Below are positions 1 to 10,744 of a stretch of DNA of 21,135 nucleotides, in pieces (within the stretch, counting starts at the first letter, position 1; each line of letters starts with the position of its first letter). This DNA comes from Phoronis australis (lineage: Eukaryota > Phoronida > Phoronidae): positions 2,668 through 23,802 of the forward strand of contig NMRA01000652.1 of NCBI GenBank assembly GCA_002633005.1, in the 5' to 3' direction. The notes under the pieces were generated by a model. It worked only from the letters and a program-made list of their open reading frames with translations, was not told the origin of the DNA and made no database searches. The translations under genes and the position numbers were made by a program.

Positions 1-441
1 CTCCACTGGCATCCACTGGCCTGCACTGGCCTGCTCTGGCCTCTTCTGGCCTCCACAGCCATCCACAGGCTTTCACTGGCCTGCACGGGCCTTAACAGGC
101 CTCCACTGGACTCCACTGCCCTCCACTAGCCTCCACTGCCCTCCGCTGCCTCCACTGGCCTCCACTGGCTTCCACTATCTTCCACTGGCCTCCACTGGCC
201 TCTATTGGCCTCTACTGGCCTCCATTGAGTTCCAGTGTCCTCCACTGGCCTCCACTGGCTTCCACCGGCCTCCACTTTCCTCCACTGGTCTCCACTGGAG
301 TTCATTTTCCTCCACTGGCCTCCATTGGCCTCCACTAGCCTCCACTGGCCTCCACTGGCCTGCCATTGGCCGGCACTAGCTTTCACTGCCTTCCACTGGC
401 CTCCACTGCCCACACTGGCCTCCACTGAACTCCACTTTCCG

Positions 442-1510
442 CACCTGGCATGAATTGGCCTGCACTGACCTGCTCTGGCCCCACTGGCCTCCACAGGCCT
501 CCACTGCCATTCACTCCCTCTAGTGGCCTCCACTGGATTCCACAGGCGTCCACTGGCCTTCACTGGCCCCACGTGGCCTCCTCTGGCCTCCACTGGCCTC
601 CAGTGCCCTCCACAGTCATCCACTGGCCTCCACTGGCCTCCAATTGGCCTGCACTGGCCTGCTCTGGCCTCCACAGCCCTCCACAAGCCTCCACTGGACT
701 CCAAGTGCCTCCAATGGCCTCCACTGGACACCACTGGCCTCCAAAGGACTCTACAGGCCTCCACTTGCATCCACTGGCCTCCTCTGGCCTACCCTGGCTC
801 CACTGGCCTCCACTTGCACCACTGGCCTCCACTGCGCTCCACGGGGCTCCACTGGTCTCCACTGTCCTCCACTGGACTCCACTGGCCTCCAGTGCCCTCG
901 ACTGGCCGCCATTGGCCTCCACTAGCCTCCACTGGCCAACACTGGCGTCCACTGGCTTCCACTGGCTTCCACTGGCCTCCACTGCCCCCACTGGCCTCCA
1001 CTGGCCTCCACTTTCCGCACCTGGCATGCATTGGCCTGCACTGACCTGATCTGGCCCCACTGGCCTCCACTCGCCTCCAATGGCCTAAACTGGCCTCCAC
1101 AGGCCTCTACTGGCATCCACTCGCCTCTAGTGGCCTCCACTGGACTCCACAGGCGTCCACTGGCCTCCACTGGCCCCACGTGGCCTCCGCTGGCCTCCAC
1201 TGGCCTCCTGTGCCTTCCACAGTCAACCACTGGCCTCCATTGCTGTCCACTGGCTTCCATTGGTCTCTACTACCCTGTACTGGACTCCACAGGCCTGCTC
1301 TGGCCTGCTCTGGCATCCTCTGGCTTCAGCTGGCTTCCACTGGCCTCCACTGGCCTCCACTGGCCTCCACTTTCAGCACCTGGCATGCATTGGCCTGCAC
1401 TGACCTGCTCTGGCCCCCACTGGACTCCAATCGCCTCCACTGGCCTCCACTGCCCTCCACTGGCATCCACTCGCCTCCACTAGCTTCCACAGGCACCACA
1501 TGGCCTCCTC
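442..1510 (+). repeat. Threefold duplicated block within the minisatellite
   Basis: A block beginning CACCTGGCATG, followed by GCACTGACCTG and CTGGCCCC, recurs at 442, 1018 and 1377. The first two copies share a further stretch from the CTCTAGTGG variant (518 and 1125) through CCCCACGTGGCC to CCACAGTCA. Shared rare variants in the same order mean that segments of 150-200 bp or more were copied as units. Spacings are 576 and 359 bp. Confidence 0.8.
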
Positions 1511-2536
1511 TGGCCTCCACTGGCCTCCATTGGGCTCGACTGGCTTCCATTTGTCTCTACTACCCTGCACTGGACTGCACTGGCCTGCTCTGGCCTCCTC
1601 TGGCCACCACTGGCCTCCACCGGCTTCCACTGGACTCATCTGGCCTCCACTAGCCCCAACTGGCATCCGCTGGCCTTCGCTGGCCTACGCTGGCCCCCGC
1701 TTGGCTCCTCTTGCCTCCACTGGCCTCCTCTGGCTTTCGCTGGCCTCCACTGACATCCAATGGCCTCTACTGGCCTCCACTGGCCTCTACTGGCCTCCAC
1801 TGGCCTCCACATACCTCCAATGGCCTCCTCTGGCTTTCGCTGGCCTCCACTATCATCCCCTGGCCTCCCCTAGCATCCACTAGACTCCATTGGCCTCCAC
1901 TGGCCTCCATAGGCCTCCACGGGCCTCCACTGGCCTGCACTGGCCTCCATTGGTCTCCACTGGCTTTCACTGGACTCCGCTGACCTCCACTGGCCTCCAA
2001 TGTCCTCCACTGCCCTCCACTGGCATCCAGTGGCCTCCACTGGCCTCCACTGACCTCCGCTGGCCTCCACTGGCCTTCACTGGCCCACACAGGCCTCCAA
2101 TGGCCTCAAGTGGCCTCCATTGTACACCACTGGCCTCCACTGGCCTCCAAAGGCCCCAACTGGTCTCCGCTGGCCTCCGGTAGCATCCACTGGCCTCCAA
2201 AGGCCTCTACTGTTCTCCACTGGCTTCCACTGGTCTCCATTGGCCTCCACTGGTTTCCACTGGTTTCTCCCTGCCTCCACTTATCTCTACTGGGTTTCAT
2301 TGGCCTCCAGTGGCCTCCAATGGCCTCCACTTCCCTCCTCTGGCTTCCACTGGACTCTTCCGGCCTCCACTGACCTCCACTGACCTCCACTGGCCTCCGC
2401 TGTTTTCCACTGGCTTCCAATGATCTCTACTGGCCTAAACTGGCCGCCACTGGCCTCCTCTGGCCGCCACTGGAATCATCTGGTATCCACTATTCTCCAC
2501 TGACCTCCACTGTCCTCCGATGGGCTCCACTGTACT

Positions 2537-3335
2537 CCACTGGCATCCACTGGTCTCGAATGGCCTCCTCTGGCTCCCACTGGCCTCCCCTGGCCAGCAA
2601 TGGCCACCACTGGCCTCCTGTGTATCCACTGGCCTCCACTGACCTCCGCTGGTCTCCACTGTTTTCCACTGACCTCCTCTGGCCTAAAGTGACATCCACT
2701 AGCCTTTAATGGCCTCCGGTGGTTGCCAGTGGCTCCAATGGAACCCACTGGTCTCCATAGACCTCCAGTGTTCTAAAGTGGCCTTCAGTAGCCTACAGTT
2801 GCCCTCAGTGGCCTAGAGTGGCTCCATTGGCTTCCATTGGCCTCCAGTGGACCACAGTGGCGTCTAATCACCTCACCTGGCCTGCGGTGGCCACCTCTGG
2901 CTTCCAGTGACGCCCAGGGTGCTCCAGAGGCCTCCAGTGGTCAACACTATGGTTCAGTGGCCTCCAGTGGGCTTCAGTGTGCTTCCTCTGGTCTTCAGTG
3001 GTCTCCACTGACCGCCAATGGTAGTAATCTTTCTTGTCCTTTACTGGTCTCCAGTCGCCTCCATTTGGCTACATTGGCCTCCTGTGGCTTCCAACGACAC
3101 AGAGTGGCCTCCAGGGGCTTCCAATAGCTGCAATGGCAACCACTGGTATCCAGTGACCTCCAGTGGCCTCCAGTGGCCTCTCGTGCCATCCAGTGGCCTC
3201 CAGTGACCTCCAGTGGCCTGCCGTGGCCTCCACAAATCTCCAGTAGCGTTGTTTGGCCTTCAGTGGTCTCCAGTGGCCTTCATTGTGCTCCATTGGCCTC
3301 CAATGACTTGAAATCGCCTAGAGTGGCCTCCGGGG
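2537..3335 (+). repeat. Large duplicated block, copy A (partner at 3976-5015)
   Basis: This roughly 800-bp block shares a long ordered series of rare unit variants with 3976-5015. Examples are CTCGAATGG, GGCCAGCAATGG, GACATCCACTAGCCTTT, TTCTAAAGTGG, GGCTACATTG, CCAACGACA, TCTCGTGCCATCC and AATCGCCTAGAGTGG. The offset is about 1438 bp in the first 300 bp, 1692 bp in the middle and 1682 bp at the end. The copies therefore differ by one internal insertion of about 250 bp and later by one 10-bp unit. Confidence 0.9.
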
Positions 3336-3975
3336 GCCTCCAGTGTCCTACACTGGTCCACTGGCATTCACTGGCCTCCTCTGAGCTGCACTGGCCTCCA
3401 GTGGCCTCAACTGGCCTCCACTGGAATCAACTCTGTCGTCACCTGTCCTCCACTGGCCTCCACTGGCCCCCAATGGCCAACAGGGTTCTCCAATGTCATC
3501 CACTTAACTTAAAATTCCTATACTGGCATCACTGGCATGCACTGCCCTCCACTGGCCTCAACTGGAATTCTCTGGCCTCGTTGGTTTTCACTGGGTTTCA
3601 CTGGCCTCCACTGGTATCTTCTGATCTTCACAGGCCTCCGCTGGCCTCCACTACCAGCCAGGTCCTCCAATGGCCTCCACTGAACTCCAATTTCCTTCAC
3701 AGGCATCCACTGGCGTCCACTGTCCTGCACTGACCTCAACTGGACTTCACTGGCCTCGTTGGTCTCCACTGGTATTCACTGCCCTCCATTGGCCTCCACT
3801 GGTCTAGACTGGCCTCCTCTGGCGTCCACTGGCCTCCATGACCTCCAGTGGTCTCAGCTGGGTTCCATTGGTCTCTACTGAACCCCACTGGCCTCCACTG
3901 GGCTCCACTGGAATCCACAGGCCTCCATCGTCATCCACTGGCCTCCACTGTCCTCTGCTGGGCTCCACTGCTCTC

Positions 3976-5015
3976 CACTGGCATCCACTGGTCTCGAATG
4001 GCCTCCACTGGCTCCCACTGGCTTCCCCTGGCCAGCAATGGCCACCACTGGCCTCCTGTGAATCCACTGGCCTCCACTGACCTCCGCTGGTCTCCACTGT
4101 TTTCCACTGACCTCCTCTGGCCTAAAGTGACATCCACTAGCCTTTAATGGCCTCCGGTGGTTTCCAGTGTCCCCAATGGAACCTACTGATTTCCATAGAC
4201 CTCCAGTGTTCTAAAGTGGCCTTCAGTAGCCTACAGATGCCCTCACTGGCCTAGGGTGGCTCCATTGGTCTCCACTGGGCTCCATTGGTCTCTACTGTTC
4301 CCACTGGCCTCCACTGGGCTACACTGGCCCCCATCGTCATCCACTGGCCTCCACTGACCTCCACTGGTCTCCACTTTCTTCCACTGACCTCCTCTGGCCT
4401 CCAGTGACATCCACTAGCCTTTAGTATCAGCGGTTTCCAGTGGCTCCACTGGAATCCACTGGTCTCCATAGACCTCCGGTGCTCTAAAGTGGCCTCCACT
4501 TGCTTTCAGTGGCCTCCAGTGACCCTCAGTGGCCTCCAGTGGACCCCAGTGGCCTCTAAAAACATCATCTGGCCTCCAGTGGCCACCTCTGGCTTCCAGT
4601 GGCGCCCAGGGTTCTCCACTGGCCTCCAGTGGTTAAGACTAGGGTTCGGTGGCCTCCAGTTGGCTTCAGTGTGCTTCCTCTGGTCTTCAGTGGTCTCCAC
4701 TGGACGCCAATGGTAGTATTCTTCCTTGGCCTTTACTGGTCTCCAGTGGCCTCCATTTGGCTACATTGTCCTCCTGTGGCTTCCAACGACATAGAGTGGC
4801 CTCCAGGCGCTTCCAATAGCCGCAATGGCAACCACTGGTATCCAGTGGCCTCCAGTGGCCTCTCGTGCCATCCAGTGGCCTCCAGTGACCTCCAGTGGCC
4901 TGCCGTGGCCTCCACAAATCTCCCGTAGCATTGTTTGGCCTTCAGTGGTCTCCAGTGTCCTCCATTGTGCTCCATTGGCCTCCAATGACTTACAATCGCC
5001 TAGAGTGGCCTCCAG
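3976..5015 (+). repeat. Large duplicated block, copy B, with nested duplication
   Basis: This is the second copy of the 2537-3335 block. It is longer because its first part is duplicated again internally. The landmark GACATCCACTAGCCTTT is at 4129 and again at 4406, 277 bp apart, followed each time by a run ending in CTCTAAAGTGG or TTCTAAAGTGG. After that the match to copy A resumes. This is a duplication inside a duplication, so the order of events can be read. Confidence 0.88.
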
Positions 5016-5267
5016 GGGCATCCAATGGCCTCCTGTGGCTTCCCGTAGCCGCCAGAGGCCTCCAATAGGATACACTGGCCTTCATTGACCTCCAGTGTTC
5101 CCAGTTGCCTTAATTTACCTCAACCTGCCTCCAGTGTTCTCCAGTGTCTTCCAGTGGCTTCCATTGGCTTCCAGTGGCATCCACTGACCTCCAGTGGCAT
5201 CCACTGGTCTCCAGATGCATCCACTGGCGTCCAGTGGCCTCCAGGGGCCACCAGTGACCTCGAGTGG

Positions 5268-6050
5268 CCTGCTTTGACTCAAGTGGTTTCAGTGACCTAA
5301 AATGGACTCCACTTACTTCCATTGACCTGCAGTCAACTCCACTGGACACCAGCGTCTTCCACTGCCTTCCAGGGGTCTCCACTGTCCGCCACTGGTCTCC
5401 ACTGGGTTCCAGTGTCCTCCAGTGGCATACACTGGAATCCACTGCCCTCCAGTGGCCTGTACAGTCCTCCACAGGCCTCCGGTGTACTTTTTTGGCGTTC
5501 ACTCTTCTCCAGTGCCTCCATTGGGCTCTACTGGCCTCCAGTGGCTTTCAATCGCCAAGAGTGGCATCCAGGGGCCTCCAAAAGCTTCCATGGACTCCAG
5601 TACCAACGACTGGTCTCCAGAGGCATTCACTAACGTCCAGTGACCTCCAGTGGCCGCCAGTTGCATCCAGTTGCCTGCATAGACTCCAATGGTTCCAGTG
5701 ACCTAAAATGGCCTCCACTTACCTCCAGTGACCTCAAGTCAACTACACTGGACACCAGAGTCTTTCACTGCCTTCCAGTGGCCTCCACTGTCCGCCACTG
5801 GTCTCCACTGTGCTTCAGTTTCCTCCAATGACCTCCAGTGGCCTCTACTGGAGTCCAATGGTCTCCAGTGGCCTGCACAGGCCTCCAGAGGCCTCCACTG
5901 GCGTCCAACGGCCTCAACTGGCGTCCAACGGCCTCCACTGAAATTCCGTGACCTCCGATTACCTCCAGTGGAATTGTCTGGCCTCCAGGGGCCTCCACCT
6001 GCCTCCAGTGGCCCCCAGTGTCCTCAACTTGCCTCTAGTGGCCTCCACTT
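5268..6050 (+). repeat. Recurrent ~400-bp block, first two copies
   Basis: A block that opens with a GGTTCAAGTGACCTAAA-like landmark, then GTCAACTCCACTGGACACCAG, then CCACTGTCCGCCACTGGT, begins at about 5283 and again at about 5690 (landmark AGTGACCTAA at 5291 and 5697, 406 bp apart). The second copy continues into GGAATTGTCTGG and CAGTGTCCTCAACTTG up to about 6050. Related copies lie at about 7265, 8070 and 8925. Confidence 0.85.
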
Positions 6051-6054
6051 GCTT

Positions 6055-6066
6055 CCAGTAGTTTCT
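6055..6066 (+). repeat. Target-site duplication, left copy
   Basis: CCAGTAGTTTCT lies at the left edge of the retrotransposon insertion and matches CCAGTAGCTTCT at 6386-6397 in 11 of 12 positions. Removing the insert and one copy restores an unbroken 10-bp phase in the minisatellite. Confidence 0.85.
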
Positions 6067-6074
6067 TAACAGTA

Positions 6075-6090
6075 ATATATATATATATAT
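6075..6090. repeat. (AT)n tract at the retrotransposon 3' terminus
   Basis: An uninterrupted AT dinucleotide run follows the 3' end of the inserted element. In this orientation it lies where the simple-sequence tail of a LINE is expected. Confidence 0.9.
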
Positions 6091-6132
6091 TTAATGAAGG
6101 ATACACAGAACATACAAAGAATTAATAACAAG

Positions 6133-6161
6133 CCCAGAAACCGCGAAGCGTTATATCTGGG
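6133..6161 (-). other. 3' stem-loop of the inserted LINE tail
   Basis: The arms CCCAGA and TCTGGG enclose 17 nt with an inner CGC-GAA-GCG hairpin. The flanking sequence on the minus strand, AACCCAGATATAA, is identical to the element at 18.3 kb. Conserved 3' stem-loops serve as reverse transcriptase recognition structures in several LINE families. Confidence 0.75.
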
Positions 6162-6385
6162 TTGTAAACAATTCATAAATGAAACTTATATACATAGAGG
6201 TATATACAATTAAGTAGTATCTAAAATAAGTATTCCAATACTTAGATATGATATTACAGATATATAAAAACAAAATATGTACAGATTCATGTAGGGATGC
6301 AACAATATATTGATAAGCGGTAGATAAAAATTTGCTAACGTTGCTTAGGAGGAATTCGTTGAAAAAGAAGTCAAGGTTAGGACTA

Positions 6386-6397
6386 CCAGTAGCTTCT
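6386..6397 (+). repeat. Target-site duplication, right copy
   Basis: CCAGTAGCTTCT is the partner of 6055-6066 on the other side of the inserted retrotransposon. Confidence 0.85.
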
Positions 6398-6659
6398 ACT
6401 GGCCTCGAGTGGCCTTCAGTGTCCTCCACTGGCCTCGAGTGCCTTCTAGTGGTCTCATCAGGCCTCCAGTGGCCACCACTGGCCTCCAAGGTCCTCCAGT
6501 GGCCTCCATTAGCCTAAAGTGGCCTCCACTGGAATCCACGGGAATCCAGTGGCGTACATTGGTCTTCAAAGACATCCACTGGCCTCCATTGGTCAAAACT
6601 GGCCTTCAGTGGCCTAGAATTGCTTCCAGTGGCCTCTACTGGCCTCCAGTGGCCTCCAG

Positions 6660-7020
6660 TGGCCTCCCGTGGCCTTCACAGGCCTCTAATTATCCTTTCT
6701 TGGCCTTCACTTGTCTCCAGTGTAATCCTTTGGCCTCCAGTACCTTTCAATCGCCTAGAGTGACCTCCAGGGGCCTCAGTGGCCTCCACTGGCCTCCATT
6801 GGCATCCACTGGCCTTCAGTGGCATCCAATTGCTTCCAGTGGCCTCTACTTGCCTCCAGTGGCCTCTTCTGGCCTCCAGTAGCCTCCAGTGGCCTCTCAT
6901 GGCCTGCACAGTTATCTAGTATCCTTTCTAGGCCTTCACTGGTCTGCAGTGTCCTCCATTGGTCTCCAGTAGCTTTCAATCGCCTAGAGTGGCCTCCAGG
7001 GGCCTCAGTGGCCTCCACTG
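6660..7020 (+). repeat. Local tandem duplication in the array, ~229 bp apart
   Basis: Two consecutive copies share TATCCTTTCTTGGCCTTCAC or TATCCTTTCTAGGCCTTCAC, then CAGTGT, then TTTCAATCGCCTAGAGTG and CCAGGGGCCTCAGTGG. The TCGCCTAGAG landmark is at 6751 and 6980. The shared 9-bp unit in GGGGCCTCAGTGG shows that even an indel was copied. Confidence 0.85.
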
Positions 7021-8340
7021 GCTTCCAGTGGCCTCCACTGGCCTCCAGTGGCATCCACTGGCCTCCAGTGGCTCCAATGCTATTCACTGGCCTTCATTGA
7101 CCTCCAGTGGTCCCCAGTTGCCAAAAGTGGCCTCCACCTGCCTCCAGTGGCCTCCAATGTATTCCAGAGGCTAACACAGACCTCCAGTGGCATCCACTGG
7201 CCTCCAGTGGCAACTACTGGCCTCAGTGCCCTCCATTTACCGCCAGTGGCCTGCCTTTTTCCGGTGGTTCAAGTGACCTAATGTGACCTCCACTGACATC
7301 CAGTGACCTCCAGTCAACTCCACTGGATACCAGCGACTTCCACTGGCTTCCAGTCGTCTCCACTGTCCGCCACTGGTGTCCACTGGGCTACAGTGTCTTC
7401 GACTGGCCTCCAATGACCACCACTGGACTTCAGTGAACTCCAGTGTCCTCCAGTGGAATTGTCTGGCCTCCAATGGCCTCCAGTGACTTCCAAGGTTTTC
7501 CAGGGGCCTGTAGTGGCCTACATTAGCGTCAAGTGGTATCCTCTGTAATCCACTAGACTCCAGTGGCCTACACTCGCCTCCAGAGACCCCCACTGGCATC
7601 CATTGGTCACCAATGGCCTTCAGTATCCTCAAATTGCCTCAACTGGCCTCCAATTACTTCCAGTGGGCTCTACTGGCCTCCAGGGGCCTCTTTTGACATC
7701 CAATAGCCTCCAGTGGCCTCCAGTGGCCTCTCGTGGCCTTCACTGCTCTCCAGTGTCCTCCTTGGGCTCCATTACAGGACAGTGCCTTTCAATCGCCTAG
7801 AGTGGCCTCCACTGGCCTCCAGTGGCATCCACTGACCTTCAGAGGCTCCTGGTGGCCGCCAGTGACATCCAGTGGTTCCAATGCTATCCATTGGCCTTCA
7901 TTGACCTCCAGTGGTCCCCAGTTGGCTAAAGTGGCCTCCACGTGCCTCCAGTGTATTCCAGTGGCTAACACTGTCCCCCAATGGCATCCACCGGACTCCA
8001 GTGGCAACTACTGGCCTCCAGTGGCCTCCTTTACCGCCAGTGGCCTCTAGTGGCCTGCATTGATTCAGGTGGTTCAAGTGACCTAAAATGGCCTACACTG
8101 ACCTCCAGTGACCACCAGTTAATTCCACTGGACACCAGCATCTTCCACTGACTTCCAGGTGCCTCCACTGTTCCCCACTTGTGTCCACTGGGCTTCAGTG
8201 TCCTCGAATGGCCTCCAATGGCCACCACTGGACTTCAGTGAACTCCAATGTCCTCCAGTAGAATCGTCTGACCTCCAGTGGCCTCCTGTTGCCTCCAATG
8301 GCCCTCAGTGTCCTCAACTGGCCTCCAGAGTCTTATACTT
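6977..8340 (+). repeat. ~0.8-kb tandem duplication in the array
   Basis: Segment 6977-7480 and segment 7790-8290 share, in order, AATCGCCTAGAGTGG, CCAATGCTAT, GACCTCCAGTGGTCCCCAGT, GTATTCCAG, CAACTACTGGCCTC, TTTACCGCCAGTGG, GGTTCAAGTGACCTAA, GGACTTCAGTGAACTCCA and a GAATTGTCTG or GAATCGTCTG variant. Offsets are 813 falling to about 805 bp. The right copy runs on to about 8340 with further similarity to 5970-6050. Confidence 0.9.
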
Positions 8341-9254
8341 GCTTCCAATGGCTTTTACTGGCCTCCAGTGGCCTAAAGTGGCCTCCATTAGACTCAAGTG
8401 GCCTCCTATGGCGTCAACTGGCCTCCAGTTACCTCGGCTTGCTTCCAGTGGCCTCTACGGGCCTCCAGAGGGCGTATCTGGCTCTCAGTAGCCTCCACTG
8501 GCCGCCAGTGCTCTCCTCTGGTATCTAGTGGCCTCCAGTGGTCTCCAGGTGCTTCCCGTGGTCTCCGTGTCCTCCAGTAGCCTCCAGTGGTCTCTGTTGT
8601 CCTCCAGTAGCCTTTCTTTGCCTCCACTGCTCTCCAGTGCCTCCATTTAGGCTCCATTGGCTTCCAGTGGCTTGCAATGACCTAGAGTGGTCTCCAGCGG
8701 CCTCCTGTTGCCACCAATGGCTCTCACCGGTATTTAGTGGCCTCCACTGGCCCTGAGTGGCCTCCAGTGGCCCTCAGTGACCTCCAGCCGCTCCATTGGA
8801 ATCCGCTGGCCTCCAGTGAACTCCAGTGTTCTTCAGTGGCTTCCAATGGCCTCCAGTGGCACTCACTGGCCTGCAGTGGCCGCCAGTCCCCTCCAGTGAC
8901 CTGCATTGCCTCCAGTGGTTCAAGTGACATAAAGTGGCCTCCACTGGCCTACAATGGCCAACTCTGTCCTCCAGTGGCCTTCAAGGGTCCCCAGTGGCAT
9001 CATCTGGCCTCCAGTGGCCTCGACTTACCTATAGTGGCCACCAGTGGCCCCCACTGACGTCCGCCGGCGTAAACCGGCACCCACTGGCCTTCACCGGCGT
9101 CCACTGGCCTCCAGCTGCCTCACGAGGACCCCACTGGCCTCCACTGGCGATCACGAAATTCCACTAGACTCCACCGGCCTGCAGTGGCCTCCACCGGCCT
9201 CCATCTGCGTCCACAGGCCTCCTCTGGTCTCTACTTGCATCCACTGGCCTCCTC

Positions 9255-9610
9255 TGGCCACCACTGGCATCCACTGGCGTCGCTGATATCCACTGGCTTT
9301 GAGTGGCTACCACTGGCCCCGATTTGCCTCCAGTGGCCTCCAGTGTCTCCAATTTCCTCCAGTGGCATCCACTGGCCTCCAGTGGTCTCCAGTTGCCGCC
9401 AGTTGTACCAGGGTCCTCCAGTGTACGCCAGTAGTTCCACCGGCCTCCAGCGGTCTTCATCGGCATCCACCACCCTCCATCGGCCTCCAACGGCCTCCAC
9501 TGGCATCCGCTGGCCTCCACTGGGCCTTCTCTGGCCTCCACTGGTATTCACTGGCCTGCTCTGGCCCCCCACTGGCATCCACTGGCGTCGTTGATCTGCA
9601 ATGGTTTCAG
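9255..9610 (+). repeat. Local duplication marked by GGCATCCACTGGCGTCG
   Basis: The motif CACTGGCATCCACTGGCGTCG followed by a TGAT variant occurs at about 9263 and 9571, 308 bp apart. Similar variant units follow each copy. Confidence 0.6.
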
Positions 9611-10744
9611 TGGCCTCAAATGGCCTCCATTGGCCAACACTAGCTTGCACTGGCCTGCACTGACTTCCAGTGGCTTCCCCAGCCTTAACTGGCCTCCACC
9701 GGACTCACCTGGATTCCACGGGTGTCCACTGGATTCCACTGGTCTCCTATGGGCTCCACTGGCATCCACAGGCCTCCATTTAGCTCAACGTGCGTCCACG
9801 GGCTTCCAAGAGTCTGCAGGAGCCTTCACTGGCCTCGACTGGACTCCACTAGACTCAACCGTTCTCCACCGGCGTCCACCGTTCTCTACTGGCATCCACC
9901 GGCATCCACCGGCTACCACCGGCCTCCACCGGCCTCCACCAGACTAAACCGGCCTCCACCGGCAGCCAGTTCCCTTCACTGCCTTCCACTTGTCTTCTCT
10001 GGCCTAAACTGGCCTCAGCTGGCATACTATGGGCTCCACTGTTTTCCATTGACCTCCACTGGCCTCCCCTGTACTCCACAGGTCTCCACTGGGCTCGACT
10101 GGAACCCACTAAACCCCATTGACCTCAGTGTGCCTCCACGACCGCGACGGGTCTCCAGGGTCCTCCACTTGCCTCCACTGGCGTCCACCGGCCCTCACCC
10201 GCCTCCACCTACCTAAACTGGCCTCCACTGTACTCCAGTGGCCTCCAGTGGCCTCCTCTGGCCTCCACTGGCATCCACTGGCACCCACTGGCCTCATCGG
10301 TCCTCCAACAAATCTCACTGGCCTCCTTGATCTTCACTGTCCTTCAGTGGCTTCACTGGCCTCCACTGCCCTCCACTGACCTTAATTGGCCTCCATTGGA
10401 CTCCACTGGCGGCCACTGGCGTCCACTGGCTTTCATTGGCCTCCCCTGGCCTCAAGTGGCCCGCTCTGGCCACCAAAGGTCTCCACTGGCTTCCGCTGGC
10501 CTCAACCGGCCTTCCCTGGATTCCGCTGGTGTCTGGCGACCTCCGCCGGCCTCCACCGGCGTCCACCGGCCTCTGCCCGCCTCCACTGGCCTCCAATGAA
10601 CTCCTTTGGCCATCACTGGCATTCAATGGCATCCACTAACCTCCTCCTTCCTTCCTCCACTGGAATTCTCTGGCCTCCATGGGCCACCACTGGCTTCCAC
10701 CGGCCTCCACCGGCCTCCATAAGTCTCCATTGGCATCCCTTGGC

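Larger units (their letters stand above)
1..6066. repeat. Giant 10-bp minisatellite array, left part
   Basis: This is a near-continuous tandem array of a 10-bp unit with plus-strand consensus CTCCACTGGC. It keeps phase for hundreds of bases at a time, with occasional 9- or 11-bp units. The first 2.7 kb is the most uniform, apart from point variants such as CTCTACTGGC, CTTCCACTGG and CTGCACTGGC. From about 2750 many units carry G at the centre (CTCCAGTGGC). That form dominates 2760-3340 and 4500-5260 and mixes with the C form elsewhere. The plus strand is strongly C-rich. All long open frames here are artefacts: the plus strand reads as the decapeptide LHWPPLASTG and the minus strand as ASGGQWRPVE in every frame, without stops. 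No transcription or function can be inferred. Confidence 0.97.
6067..6385 (-). mobile_element. 5'-truncated LINE-type retrotransposon 3' end inserted in the minisatellite
   Basis: This AT-rich 319-bp island breaks the minisatellite. Read on the minus strand it opens in frame with the residues SPNLDFFFNEFLLSNVSKFL (about 6384-6325). That pattern resembles the extreme C-terminus of LINE second open reading frames, as I recall them. It continues through AT-rich untranslated sequence to a stem-loop (arms CCCAGA 6133-6138 and TCTGGG 6156-6161) and ends in an (AT)n tract at 6075-6090. An imperfect 12-bp target-site duplication flanks it. It was therefore inserted by target-primed reverse transcription, heavily truncated at the 5' end, and is non-autonomous now. 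The same 3' stem-loop occurs in the element at 18.3 kb. Confidence 0.85.

Noticed and set aside
126-770. 214-codon open frame on the minus strand, and dozens of similar frames on both strands across 1-13351
   Set aside because: The decamer consensus has no stop in any of six frames, so long open frames are expected by chance. Products are the same decapeptide repeat on each strand with no conserved frame, and they begin and end at random variant units.
6151-6489. 112-codon minus-strand frame joining minisatellite peptide to LINE sequence
   Set aside because: It crosses the retrotransposon insertion boundary at 6385/6386. It is an accidental fusion of two stop-poor sequences and not a gene.
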